Assembly (NCBI GenBank): GCA_964610905.1
Contig: CAZSYT010000017.1
Coordinates: 1-49,861 of the forward strand
Direction: 5' to 3'
Origin: JAJZJT01 sp964610905
GTDB taxonomy: Bacteria; Actinomycetota; Acidimicrobiia; Acidimicrobiales; RAAP-2
Length of the DNA: 49,861 nt
The position numbers and the translations under genes are program-made. This document shows, piece by piece, positions 16,316 to 22,898 of the stretch. Positions within the stretch are counted from its first letter, which is position 1. Each line of letters opens with the position of its first letter. The notes under the pieces were generated by a model. That model did no database searches, was not told the origin of the DNA, and was given only the letters and a program-made list of their open reading frames with translations.

Positions 16316-17316
16316 GCCACTGCACCCCCGTCCTCGACCACCCGGGCGCCCCGGTCGGCCGTCCGGCGGGGCAGTGGCATCCGGCCACCGGTGCCGACGT
16401 GCCCCGCCGTGGCGAGGGCGTCGAGCAGCAGGTGGAAGTAGACGAGCCCGGCCAGGGGCCACCAGGCCTCGACGAGGTCGGCGACCTCGGCGTAGCCGGC
16501 GTCGGGGGCGAGGCCGAACCGGCGTCGCAGGCCGTTCCGGGCACCGACGTCGTCGCCGGGGAGCACGTGGAGGCGGCCGAGCCCGCGCAGCAGCACGTAC
16601 TCGGCACTCCACCGACCGAGCCCCGGCACCGACACGAGGCGTGCGCGTGCCGCCTCGTCATCGAGGAGGGCGAGCCCCTCGAGGTCGAGCTCCCCCGAGG
16701 CGACCCGGCAGGCGAGCGACACCACGGTCGCCGCCTTCGCCCCGCTGAACCCGAGGGCCCGGAGCTCCGCCGGGTCGGCGGCGGCGAGGCGCTCCGGGCC
16801 CGGGAACCCCGGCGGGGAGCCGGCCGGGCCCACCCGCGGTCCGAACCGCCGTGCCAGCCGGTTGAGGAGGTGGACGCCGACGTCGAGGGAGAGCTGCTGG
16901 CAGGCGACCGCGTTCACCACCGCCTCGAAGAGGCTCGCGAACCGCGGCGGCCGCATGCCGGCGAACCGCCCGGCGAGCCCCGCCAGGCGCCGGTCGCGCC
17001 GGGCCAGGTCGGCGAGCCCCCGGGTGTCCGCGTCGAGGCCGAGGACCCGGGTGAGCAGCCGGTGGGCGGCGACCACGTCGGGGTCGCCCGGCGTGCCCCG
17101 GCGCCGCCGGACGGTGACCGCGAGGACCGGGGAGCGCCGCTCCTGCCGCTCGCGCACCTCGAGGAGCACCGGATGACCTCCCAGCTCGGTGGCCCGGCGG
17201 TAGGTGGCCCCGTCCCAGGCGTCGACGGTGTTGTGCGCCCGCCGGCGGAGTGCCCACACGGTGAGGTCGAGGCGGAACGGGGCCACCACGGCGAGCTCGA
17301 GCGTCGCGGCGCCCAC
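16312..17316 (-). CDS. AlkA-like DNA-3-methyladenine glycosylase (HhH-GPD)
   Basis: 334 residues. These enzymes excise alkylated bases. The N-terminal part resembles the AlkA beta domain (FRLDLTVWALRRRAHNTVDAWDG). The HhH-GPD domain includes VNAVACQQLSLDVG, ELRALGFSGAKAATVVSLA and the hairpin LVSVPGLGRWSAEYVLLRGLG followed by LPGDDVGARNGL, which carries the catalytic Asp. There is no Ada-type or Fe-S cysteine cluster at the C-terminus. The ATG at 17316 follows the DUF488 stop with no gap, and the stop overlaps metE by 4 bp. Confidence 0.88.
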   Translation of the reverse strand: MGAATLELAVVAPFRLDLTVWALRRRAHNTVDAWDGATYRRATELGGHPVLLEVRERQERRSPVLAVTVRRRRGTPGDPDVVAAHRLLTRVLGLDADTRGLADLARRDRRLAGLAGRFAGMRPPRFASLFEAVVNAVACQQLSLDVGVHLLNRLARRFGPRVGPAGSPPGFPGPERLAAADPAELRALGFSGAKAATVVSLACRVASGELDLEGLALLDDEAARARLVSVPGLGRWSAEYVLLRGLGRLHVLPGDDVGARNGLRRRFGLAPDAGYAEVADLVEAWWPLAGLVYFHLLLDALATAGHVGTGGRMPLPRRTADRGARVVEDGGAVA

Positions 17317-17742
17317 TCAGCGCCCCCCGCCCGGCCCGGTGCGCGCTCCCCCGCCCGGCCCGGTGCGCGCTCCCCCGCCCAGCCCGGTGCGGGCGAGCAC
17401 GTCGGCCAGCACGGCGGCGCCCGACCGGCCGACGTCGCGCGTGGCAGTGAGCAGGACCAGTCGTCCCCGGCGTGCCCGGCCCGCGAGGGCGGCGACCACC
17501 GACGCGGCGGGCTCGTCGGCGAGCTCGGCCACGTACCGTCTGGCGAACTCGTCGAACCGCTCGGGGTCGTGCCCGTACCAGCGCCGGAGCTCGGTGCTCG
17601 GGGCGACGTCCTTCGCCCACTCGTCGAGGTCGACGGCCGCCTTCGCGACGCCCCGGGGCCACAGCCGGTCGACGAGCACCCGGTGCCCGCCTGACGACCG
17701 CCCCGGGTCCTCGTAGACGCGGACGACGTCCACCCGTCCCAC
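17317..17742 (-). CDS. DUF488 family protein
   Basis: 141 residues. DUF488 proteins are small cytoplasmic proteins of unclear function, sometimes beside DNA repair or heme genes. Family marks are VYEDPGRSSGGHRVLVDRLWPRGV, LDEWAKDVAPSTELRRWYGHDPERF and LVLLTATRD. The GTG at 17742 (VGRVDVV) is taken as start because homologues begin there; upstream codons look non-coding. It lies 20 bp after the DUF59 gene and directly abuts the alkA-like gene. The last 20 residues come from a 24-bp repeat (17324-17388), so the C-terminus is low complexity. Confidence 0.85.
   Translation of the reverse strand: MGRVDVVRVYEDPGRSSGGHRVLVDRLWPRGVAKAAVDLDEWAKDVAPSTELRRWYGHDPERFDEFARRYVAELADEPAASVVAALAGRARRGRLVLLTATRDVGRSGAAVLADVLARTGLGGGARTGPGGGARTGPGGGR
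17324..17388 (-). repeat. 24-bp tandem repeat at the 3' end of the DUF488 gene
   Basis: About 2.7 copies with a 24-bp period (core cccccgcccggcccggt, one mismatch in the third copy) encode a Gly-Gly-Gly-Ala-Arg-Thr-Gly-Pro repeat ending just before the stop codon. Confidence 0.9.
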
Positions 17743-17762
17743 GCTCCACCCTCCCCGGACGG

Positions 17763-18164
17763 TCAGCGCACCCGGAGCCCGAGGGCCCCGGCCGCCTCGG
17801 CGTCCATCATCGCCGGGCTCCACGGTGGCTCCCAGACGACGCGCACGTCAACGGGGACCGTCGCGGCGACGGCATCCGCCACGGCAGCCCGGGCCAGCTC
17901 GGGGAGGCTCTCGGAGGCGGGGCACCCCGGCGTCGTGAGCGTCATCTCGACCACCAGCGTCCCCTCCACGTCGGCGACCCCGTAGACGAGGCCCAACGAC
18001 ACCACGTCCAGGCAGAGCTCCGGGTCGACGACGCCGGACAGCGCGCCCCACGCCGCCTCGACGGAGCCCCCGGTGGCCGGGGGCTCGGCCCTGTCGGCCC
18101 TGTCGGCCCTGCCGGCCCCGGTGGCCGGGGGCTCGGCCCTGCGACGGGTCCAGACGGCGCTCAC
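17763..18164 (-). CDS. DUF59/MIP18-like Fe-S assembly factor (PaaD/SufT type)
   Basis: 133 residues. After a 35-residue low-complexity N-terminus comes the DUF59 core: AAWGALSGVVDPELCLDVVSLG, LVYGVADVEGTLVVEMTLTTPGCPASESL and VRVVWEPPWSPAMM. The Cys in TTPGCP is the conserved reactive cysteine of this family, whose members help load or repair Fe-S clusters in target proteins. It starts with a GTG overlapping the DUF2249 stop (GTGA), so both are likely made together. A direct repeat (18068-18141) encodes the odd N-terminus (RAEPPATG twice). Confidence 0.88.
   Translation of the reverse strand: MSAVWTRRRAEPPATGAGRADRADRAEPPATGGSVEAAWGALSGVVDPELCLDVVSLGLVYGVADVEGTLVVEMTLTTPGCPASESLPELARAAVADAVAATVPVDVRVVWEPPWSPAMMDAEAAGALGLRVR
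18068..18141 (-). repeat. 26-bp direct repeat, 48 bp apart, in the DUF59 gene
   Basis: A 26-bp sequence starting ccccggtggcc is present exactly at 18068-18093 and 18116-18141; between them the 9-mer tcggccctg is repeated. It encodes the N-terminal RAEPPATG motif twice, in frame. Confidence 0.95.
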
Positions 18165-18382
18165 GACGGGAGGCGGAACGTCACCCGCCAGTCGCCCCCG
18201 TCGAGCTCCTCGGCCTCGTAGGCGAAGCCCTGCGAGGACAGCACGCCCTCCAGCGGGACCGGTTCGAACGGCGCCAGCACCACCAGCTCGTCTCCGTCGG
18301 GCAGCGTCGAGACGGCCGCCATGATCGTCTCGAACGGCTCGCCACCTGCTGCGATGATCGGTCGGGCATCGACGGTGGCCAT
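18161..18382 (-). CDS. Stand-alone DUF2249 protein
   Basis: 73 residues: a single DUF2249 domain (VDARPIIAAGGEPFETIMAAVSTLPDGDELVVLAPFEPVPL, ending DGGDWRVTFRLP). The domain has a SirA/TusA-like feel and is recurrent in nitrogen-oxide and denitrification gene sets, but its function is not established. The ATG at 18382 is preferred because GGAGAGGAGG sits just upstream; an in-frame ATG at 18439 overlaps the promoter -10 region and would probably not be transcribed. It heads a packed series (DUF59, DUF488, alkA-like, metE). The operator at 18445-18460 controls its promoter. Confidence 0.88.
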   Translation of the reverse strand: MATVDARPIIAAGGEPFETIMAAVSTLPDGDELVVLAPFEPVPLEGVLSSQGFAYEAEELDGGDWRVTFRLPS

Positions 18383-18444
18383 CGTCGCCTCCTCTCCCCG
18401 GGGCCCACCGGCTCCCCCGGCAGGACCCTGTTCGGCCATATTTA

Positions 18445-18460
18445 TCTAGTTTTAACTAGA
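18445..18460. promoter_or_regulatory. Operator copy 1: TCTAG-N6-CTAGA palindrome before the DUF2249 operon
   Basis: The 16-bp TCTAGTTTTAACTAGA is a perfect inverted repeat (7-bp arms, 2-bp centre). It lies directly upstream of an AT-rich -10 candidate (TAAATA, 18439-18444, minus strand), where a bound repressor would block polymerase. The same TCTAG-N6-CTAGA arms recur at 21420 and 22459. Confidence 0.8.
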
Positions 18461-18568
18461 ACTTAGTACGCGGCACCGCCGGGCGCCAGGGCCGCCCTCT
18501 CGCCGTGCGCCGGGCCCCGTCGCCGGGCACGACCGCCCCCCCGGCGGCCCGGAAGGCTGCTCTTTTGT

Positions 18569-18584
18569 TCTGCTCTGTACTAGA
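18569..18584. promoter_or_regulatory. Operator copy 2 (degenerate) in the divergent promoter
   Basis: TCTGC-TCTGTA-CTAGA keeps one full half-site and three bases of the other. It sits between a TTTTGT (-35-like, 18563-18568) and TATATG (-10-like, 18585-18590) for the plus-strand operon that starts at 18648. Confidence 0.5.
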
Positions 18585-18647
18585 TATATGATGCGTGGGT
18601 GAGGAGCGGGCCGACGGGAGGACGCCACATGGGCGACGAGGGACGCG

Positions 18648-18944
18648 ATGCCGGCTGAGGCACACCAGCGCGGCCGGGACGTGCGTCCCGACGTGGTCGT
18701 CGAGCTCCTCTGCGCCGTGCTCGGCGACGTGACGGCCGAGCAGGAGGGCTCGGCGCGCCTCGCTGCGGTCGGCGTCGAGGACGTGAGCCTGGCCGCACCG
18801 TGGGGCACGGTGTGCGAGGAGCTCGCCGAGCACGGCGTCGGCCCGGAGCTCGAAGCCGGGGCCTTCGAGGTGTCGACGACCCTCACGCAGGTGGCGAACG
18901 TGTGCCCGGAACTGCTCCGCACGGCAGACGGCCATGCGCGCTGA
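18648..18944 (+). CDS. Small hypothetical protein, possibly acyl-carrier-like fold
   Basis: 98 residues; I do not recognise a family with confidence. The central part (ARLAAVGVEDVSLAAPWGTVCEELAEHGV...FEVSTTLTQVANV) has the helix spacing of an acyl carrier protein, but the phosphopantetheine-carrying DSL motif is not present, so any such role is speculation. The ATG at 18648 has GAGGGACGCG before it. Its stop lies 11 bp inside the next gene, which suggests coupled translation with the membrane protein. The promoter carries a degenerate copy of the island operator. Codon use (G/C in third positions) supports real coding. Confidence 0.7.
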   Translation: MPAEAHQRGRDVRPDVVVELLCAVLGDVTAEQEGSARLAAVGVEDVSLAAPWGTVCEELAEHGVGPELEAGAFEVSTTLTQVANVCPELLRTADGHAR

Positions 18945-20370
18945 CCCGGCACCGCTCGGGGGCTCGGAGCCGGCTCCCCGCTCAGGACCCGGTCCCGCCG
19001 CGCGGACCGGGTCGACGGCGACGGCCGGTGCCTGGCCGGGGCGGCCGCCCGGGCTGCCGGGTGCCGTGCCACCTCCGTCGGTCCCCCTCGCCTTCCTGGC
19101 AGCGGCGTCGCTGGGGCTCGTCGCCTGCGGCGTCGCCTGGGCGTGGGCGCGGGGGTGGGCGAGCAGCGACCCGACCGCCGACCCCGTCGTGGCCGCCGTG
19201 CACCTGGGCGTGCTGGCGACCCTGGCGACGGGCGTGCTCGGGGCGGTCCACCAGTTCGCGCCGGTCATCACCGGGAGGCCGCTGCGGTCGGTCCGCCTGG
19301 CCCGGCTGGTCTTCGTCACGTGGCTCGGGGCGTCGTGGCTGCTGCCGCTCGGCGTCGCCACCGGGCAGGTCGCCGTGACAGCGGCGAGCGGCGGCCTGGC
19401 GGGGCTGTCGGTCGTGCTGCTCGCGCTGAACCTCGCCGGCCCCCTCGCCGTGCGGGGCAAGGGGACACCCGTCACCGCCTTGCGGCTCGGCCTTGCCGGT
19501 GCGGTGGCGACGAGCCTCCTGGGCGTGGCTTTCGTCGGCGACCGCCAGGGCGGCTGGTTCGTGCTCTCCGGGCACGTCGACCTGGCGATGGGGGTGCTCG
19601 GGATGTTCGGCTGGCTCGGGCTCACCTACGTCGGCGTCGCCGAGAAGCTCTGGCCCATGTTCCTGCTCGCCCACCTCCCCGGGCGCCACCGGTCGGGGCG
19701 GGTCGCCGTCTGGTGCCTCGCAGGGGGCGTGGCGCTCGCATCGCCCGGTCTGGCCTGGCGCGCGGACGGTCTCGCCTGGGCCGGTGGCGCCGTCGCGGCG
19801 GTCGGGCTGGGCGCCCACCTCGTCTCGCTCGCCGTCCACGTCCGCCACCGTCGCCGTGCCGTCGACCTCCACCTCGTGTTCGTCCTCACCGCAGCGGCGT
19901 GGGTGCCGGTCGGTGCCGGGCTCGCGCTGGCGGCCGCCCTGGTCGTCCCCCGGCACCACCACGCCGGGGTGGCACTGGCGGCGGCGGCGCTCTCGGCGTT
20001 CGGCGCCTGGCTGCTCGAGGCACTGGTGGGCCACGCCCACAAGGTGGTGCCGTTCGTCGTGTGGTCGGTGCTGCGCGCCCGGGGGATCGCGACGGGCCCG
20101 ACCGGTCGGCCGCTCCTCTTCGCCGACCTCTACGACCACCGCTGGGCGGCGGTGTCCTACGGGACGCTCACGTGCGGCGCCGCCGCGCTGTGCGCGGGGC
20201 TCGGGGCGTCGGCGCCCCCGCTCGTCGCGGCCGCCGGCGTCCTCTTCGTCACCACCGGCCTCGTCGTGGCCGCCAACCTGTCGGTGGTCCCGGTCCACCT
20301 CCTCGGCCGGGCGGCCGGGCCAGCCAGCGCGCCGGCAGCCGGCCCGAGGCCGGAGGGGCTCACCCCCTGA
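18934..20370 (+). CDS. Histidine-rich multi-pass membrane protein (NnrS/heme-copper-oxidase-like)
   Basis: 478 residues with roughly 11-12 predicted membrane helices. Histidines sit inside or at the ends of helices: AAVHLGVLATLATGVLGAVHQFAP, SGHVDLAMGVLGMFGWLGLTYVG followed by EKLWPMFLLAH, and LLEALVGHAHKVVPFVVWS. This layout recalls the heme ligands of heme-copper oxidase subunit I relatives and NnrS-type nitrogen-oxide response proteins; I cannot assign either family firmly. The ATG at 18934 overlaps the small upstream gene by 11 bp. The first 45 residues are Pro/Gly-rich and may be cytoplasmic. Context (DUF2249, hemerythrin, Fe-S regulator) suggests a role in NO or oxygen handling. Confidence 0.75.
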   Translation: MRADPAPLGGSEPAPRSGPGPAARTGSTATAGAWPGRPPGLPGAVPPPSVPLAFLAAASLGLVACGVAWAWARGWASSDPTADPVVAAVHLGVLATLATGVLGAVHQFAPVITGRPLRSVRLARLVFVTWLGASWLLPLGVATGQVAVTAASGGLAGLSVVLLALNLAGPLAVRGKGTPVTALRLGLAGAVATSLLGVAFVGDRQGGWFVLSGHVDLAMGVLGMFGWLGLTYVGVAEKLWPMFLLAHLPGRHRSGRVAVWCLAGGVALASPGLAWRADGLAWAGGAVAAVGLGAHLVSLAVHVRHRRRAVDLHLVFVLTAAAWVPVGAGLALAAALVVPRHHHAGVALAAAALSAFGAWLLEALVGHAHKVVPFVVWSVLRARGIATGPTGRPLLFADLYDHRWAAVSYGTLTCGAAALCAGLGASAPPLVAAAGVLFVTTGLVVAANLSVVPVHLLGRAAGPASAPAAGPRPEGLTP

Positions 20371-20409
20371 CCGCGGGTGGGCCACCCCGACCGGTCCCGG
20401 GTGGGCCCG

Positions 20410-21375
20410 CTACACCGCCGCGGCGGGACGGCCGATGCGCACCCGCCAGGTGCTCGGGCCCGCCTCGAGGACGTCCCAGGTGTACGCCCCGGCGTGCTCG
20501 GCCTCGAACTGGTAGCGGAGGGGCTTGGGGTCGTGGTCGTTCACCAGCACGAACCCCGTGCACGGACGGAGCGTGCCGTAGGAGTCGAAGATGACCTCGT
20601 GCCGCCGGGCCGGTGCGAGCGCCCGCACGTCGAGCACCGGGTCCGCGTCGGACCCGGCCGGCCGCTCGCCGCTCGCGAACGCCACGGGCCGGGCGGTCGC
20701 CGACCGCACCAGCCGGTGCAGTGCCACGGTGACCTCCGACGCGAGGTCGGGGCGCGGCACGCGGACCGCCGCCCATGCCTCGGCGGCGAGCCGGCAGGCG
20801 TCGTCGGCCCCGCCCGCGTCGGCCAGCCGCCTCGTGGCGTCGAGCACCACACCGACGAGGAGGGTCTCCACGTCGCGCGCGACGAGCTCGTCGGAGGTCT
20901 CGGTCCCGCTCGGGGGCGCCTCGGTGAACCGCTGCAGCCGGGCGAGGAGCCCGGCGAGGTCCATCGTGGGGTCCGAGGCCAGCCGGGGCAGGATCCGCTC
21001 GTTCTCCCCGGCCACGTGGGAGGCGAAGAGGGCCCCGAGCGCCTCGGCCTCGGCCACGGCACCCGGTCCGTCGGAGGCGGTCGCCAACCGGTCCACCAGC
21101 GACGCGAGACGGCGGTGCTCGCCGACCATCCCCGCCACGGTCTCCGCCAGCTCGGCGACGGACGCGGCCGCCCGGTAGATCGTGTGCTCCTCGGCCACGG
21201 CGTGGGGCAGGACCTCGTCGGCCACGTAGGCGACCAGCGCCGCGGTCGCCGGGCCGTGGGCCGAAGAGCGCCCGGCGGACGCACGGACGGCCGCCACCCG
21301 GCGAGCGACGCCGTCCTCGAGTGCTGCGTGGTGCGCCACCATCGCCTCGACGGCTGCGCTCTGGGTGGTCGTCAT
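20410..21375 (-). CDS. Hemerythrin-like HHE domain fused to a DUF2249 domain
   Basis: 321 residues. The N-terminal half is a four-helix HHE domain with a complete diiron ligand pattern: H15/H16, H58xxxE62, H87, H120xxxE124. Such proteins (YtfE/ScdA relatives) act on NO-damaged or oxidised Fe-S clusters. From about residue 243 follows a DUF2249 domain (DPVLDVRALAPARRHEVIFDSYGTL, FVLVNDHDPKPLRYQFEAEHAGAYTWDVLEAGPSTWRVRI). The ATG at 21375 has GGAGGCAGGAGCG upstream and the promoter carries a perfect operator copy at 21420. It converges on the membrane protein gene. The fusion links both domain types found separately in this island. Confidence 0.9.
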   Translation of the reverse strand: MTTTQSAAVEAMVAHHAALEDGVARRVAAVRASAGRSSAHGPATAALVAYVADEVLPHAVAEEHTIYRAAASVAELAETVAGMVGEHRRLASLVDRLATASDGPGAVAEAEALGALFASHVAGENERILPRLASDPTMDLAGLLARLQRFTEAPPSGTETSDELVARDVETLLVGVVLDATRRLADAGGADDACRLAAEAWAAVRVPRPDLASEVTVALHRLVRSATARPVAFASGERPAGSDADPVLDVRALAPARRHEVIFDSYGTLRPCTGFVLVNDHDPKPLRYQFEAEHAGAYTWDVLEAGPSTWRVRIGRPAAAV

Positions 21376-21419
21376 CGCTCCTGCCTCCTCGTGCGCCGCG
21401 GTCGCTCCGCGAGACTATC

Positions 21420-21435
21420 TCTAGTCTACGCTAGA
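21420..21435. promoter_or_regulatory. Operator copy 3: TCTAG-TCTACG-CTAGA before the hemerythrin gene
   Basis: Perfect 5-bp arms with a 6-bp spacer, same geometry as at 18445 and 22459. On the minus strand it is followed at once by GATAGT, a plausible -10, and preceded by TATTTG. Confidence 0.8.
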
Positions 21436-21586
21436 CAAATATTCCGGCGCCAGCCGTGGTGCCGGTCACTTGGGGGGCCCGGCCGTTGGCCCCCTGACGA
21501 CCGGGAGGACCCCACCATGGGCACGACGATGCTCGGCATCCACCACCTCGGCCCGCCGGTCTCCGGCGTCGGCGCAGACCCGCGGA

Positions 21587-21745
21587 TCAGCCCGGCCGCC
21601 GCCCTCGGGCGGCGCGCCACTCCGGCGCGTGGCCCTCGGCCTCGACGGCCCCGCACGCCGGGCAGACGAGGTGCGCCCAGCAGGCGGGGTCGCCTCCGAC
21701 GTCGTCACCAGGCTCGGTCCCGTCGAGCGGGCCCTCGGGTCTCAC
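21587..21745 (-). CDS. Small zinc-ribbon-like protein
   Basis: 52 residues starting at a GTG 16 nt after the regulator stop codon. The core DPACWAHLVCPACGAVEAEGH has three cysteines, two as CPAC, and matches a small actinobacterial protein type with DPACW...VCPxCGA that I know only as uncharacterised. A metal site is likely. The spacing behind the SufR-like gene suggests one transcript. There is only a weak ribosome binding site, so translation may depend on the upstream gene. The 210 bp between it and the hemerythrin gene promoter show no further gene. Confidence 0.68.
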   Translation of the reverse strand: MRPEGPLDGTEPGDDVGGDPACWAHLVCPACGAVEAEGHAPEWRAARGRRPG

Positions 21746-21761
21746 GGCCGCCCGGGTCCGC

Positions 21762-22436
21762 TCAGGACGCGACGTCGAGCGGGCCCTCGCGGCGCAGGAC
21801 CAGGCGGCACCCGGCCCGACGGGCGTCCTTGGCCACCAACCGCTCGACGTGGAGCCCGCCGAGGCCTTCCGCCAGTCCCTCGGCGAGGCCGAGATGGAGC
21901 TGGCAGACCGTGCGAGGGTCGGACTCGGCAACCTCGACGAACGGACAGCGTCCGAGCACGAGCTCCAGCGTGCGCCTCTTGTCCGTCCGGGTCGGACGGA
22001 ACCCCCGGCGAGCCATCTCGCCTTCGAGCAGCGCGTCGCTCGCCCCCGTGCCCGCCAGCTCGCCAGCGCGTCGCCGTCCCTCCTCGCGGCCGACCTGTCG
22101 TGGTCCCTTCCCGCCGCGGACGGCGCCGGCCAGCAGGCTCGCCAGCCACGAGTAGGCGCCGGTCGCGCCCCACCGGTCCGAGACCTCGGGGTGCAGGGAG
22201 TAGAGGAGCCGTGGACGCCCGGGGCGGGCGCGTGCCTCCGTCTCCTCGACCACGAGGCCGGCCTCTCTCAGCACGGCGAGGTGCTGGCGCACGGCGTTGT
22301 GGTTGAGCTGCACGTGCTCGGTGAGCTCGGCCACGCCCACCGGGTGGCGGGCGTCGGCGACGTAGCGGAAGATCCGGTGGCGCGTCGGGTCGCCGAGCGC
22401 CCTGGCCTCCTGCTGCAGCGACTCGTCCACGTCCAC
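21762..22436 (-). CDS. SufR-like Fe-S winged-helix transcriptional regulator
   Basis: 224 residues. The N-terminal winged helix is ArsR/SufR-like (ARALGDPTRHRIFRYVADA, VGVAELTEHVQLNHNAVRQHLAVLREAGLVVE, then the GRPRLLYSL wing). The C-terminal half carries three cysteines, C164 (GRCPF), C178 (VCQLHLGL) and C210 (AGCRL), the arrangement of SufR-type regulators whose Fe-S cluster controls DNA binding. I start at the GTG at 22436, with AAGGGGG 7 nt upstream; a TTG at 22442 is too close to it. A perfect operator copy at 22459-22474 lies in its own promoter, implying autoregulation. Confidence 0.88.
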   Translation of the reverse strand: MDVDESLQQEARALGDPTRHRIFRYVADARHPVGVAELTEHVQLNHNAVRQHLAVLREAGLVVEETEARARPGRPRLLYSLHPEVSDRWGATGAYSWLASLLAGAVRGGKGPRQVGREEGRRRAGELAGTGASDALLEGEMARRGFRPTRTDKRRTLELVLGRCPFVEVAESDPRTVCQLHLGLAEGLAEGLGGLHVERLVAKDARRAGCRLVLRREGPLDVAS

Positions 22437-22458
22437 GTCCAAGCCCCCTTCTTCTACT

Positions 22459-22474
22459 TCTAGAGGTGACTAGA
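22459..22474. promoter_or_regulatory. Operator copy 4: TCTAG-AGGTGA-CTAGA before the SufR-like regulator
   Basis: Perfect inverted repeat, extended by one base on each side (TTCTAG...CTAGAA). It lies 23 bp upstream of the chosen GTG start, so it overlaps the likely promoter or transcription start of the regulator gene. Confidence 0.8.
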
Positions 22475-22499
22475 ATATCAGGCGCGACGCTCCCGGGCC

Positions 22500-22810
22500 G
22501 TCGTCGGGCTCGCTCGTCGGGCTCGCTCGTCGGGCTCGCTCGGGGAGGTGCGAGGGGAGCTCGACGCCGGCGGGCGGGCGCAGCTCCTCGACGTCGACGG
22601 CCGTGAGGACCTCGAGCGCGGCCGCGCCCTCGGATCGGAGCGGGTCGGCGGGTGTCGGAGGGTGACGTGGACCACCCGCCGGTCCTCGGCGTCGACCGCC
22701 CGGCGCACGAGGCCGGCCTGCTCCGCCCGGTCGAGGAGCTCGCCCGCGGAGCCGTGCCGGAGCTCGACGCACGACGAGCTCACCGATCGTCGGCCCCGAC
22801 GGGCCGGGAA
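22500..22810 (-). pseudogene. Decayed MarR-family regulator remnant
   Basis: Winged-helix fragments of MarR type are readable only by changing frame. One frame gives GPTIGELV. A second gives LRHGSAGELLDRAEQAGLVRRAVDAEDRRVVHVTL, the recognition helix and wing with the typical DRR motif, split as two pieces here (LRHGSAGELLDRAEQAGL and VRRAVDAEDRRVVHVTL). The first frame then resumes with LRSEGAAALEVLTAVDVEELR. At least two frameshifts and a missing N-terminus argue for a dead gene. A 13-bp repeat (gctcgctcgtcgg) sits at its end near 22510-22545. Confidence 0.6.
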
Positions 22811-22844
22811 GGCGCGGCACGGCCAGCAGGGCTGGTGCTGCGCC

Positions 22845-22898
22845 GGGATCAGCCGGCGCGCCGGGATCAGCCGGCGCGCCGGGATCAGCCGGCGCGCC
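22845..22898 (-). repeat. Three 18-bp tandem repeats covering the ClC stop codon
   Basis: The unit gggatcagccggcgcgcc is present three times in a row. The ClC stop codon (22885-22887) lies in one copy, so the two further copies downstream duplicate the gene end including its stop. Confidence 0.95.

Noticed and set aside
11304..16441. Long plus-strand open frames opposite the molybdenum hydroxylase and metE
   Set aside because: High GC content removes stop codons in non-coding frames; the minus-strand genes have complete catalytic motifs.
18648..18944. Calling the small protein an acyl carrier protein
   Set aside because: Helix spacing is similar, but the Ser-containing DSL motif for phosphopantetheine is not present.
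18945..18952. Possible frameshift between the 98-residue gene and the membrane protein gene
   Set aside because: The membrane gene has its own ATG at 18934 and the two products show no sign of forming one domain.
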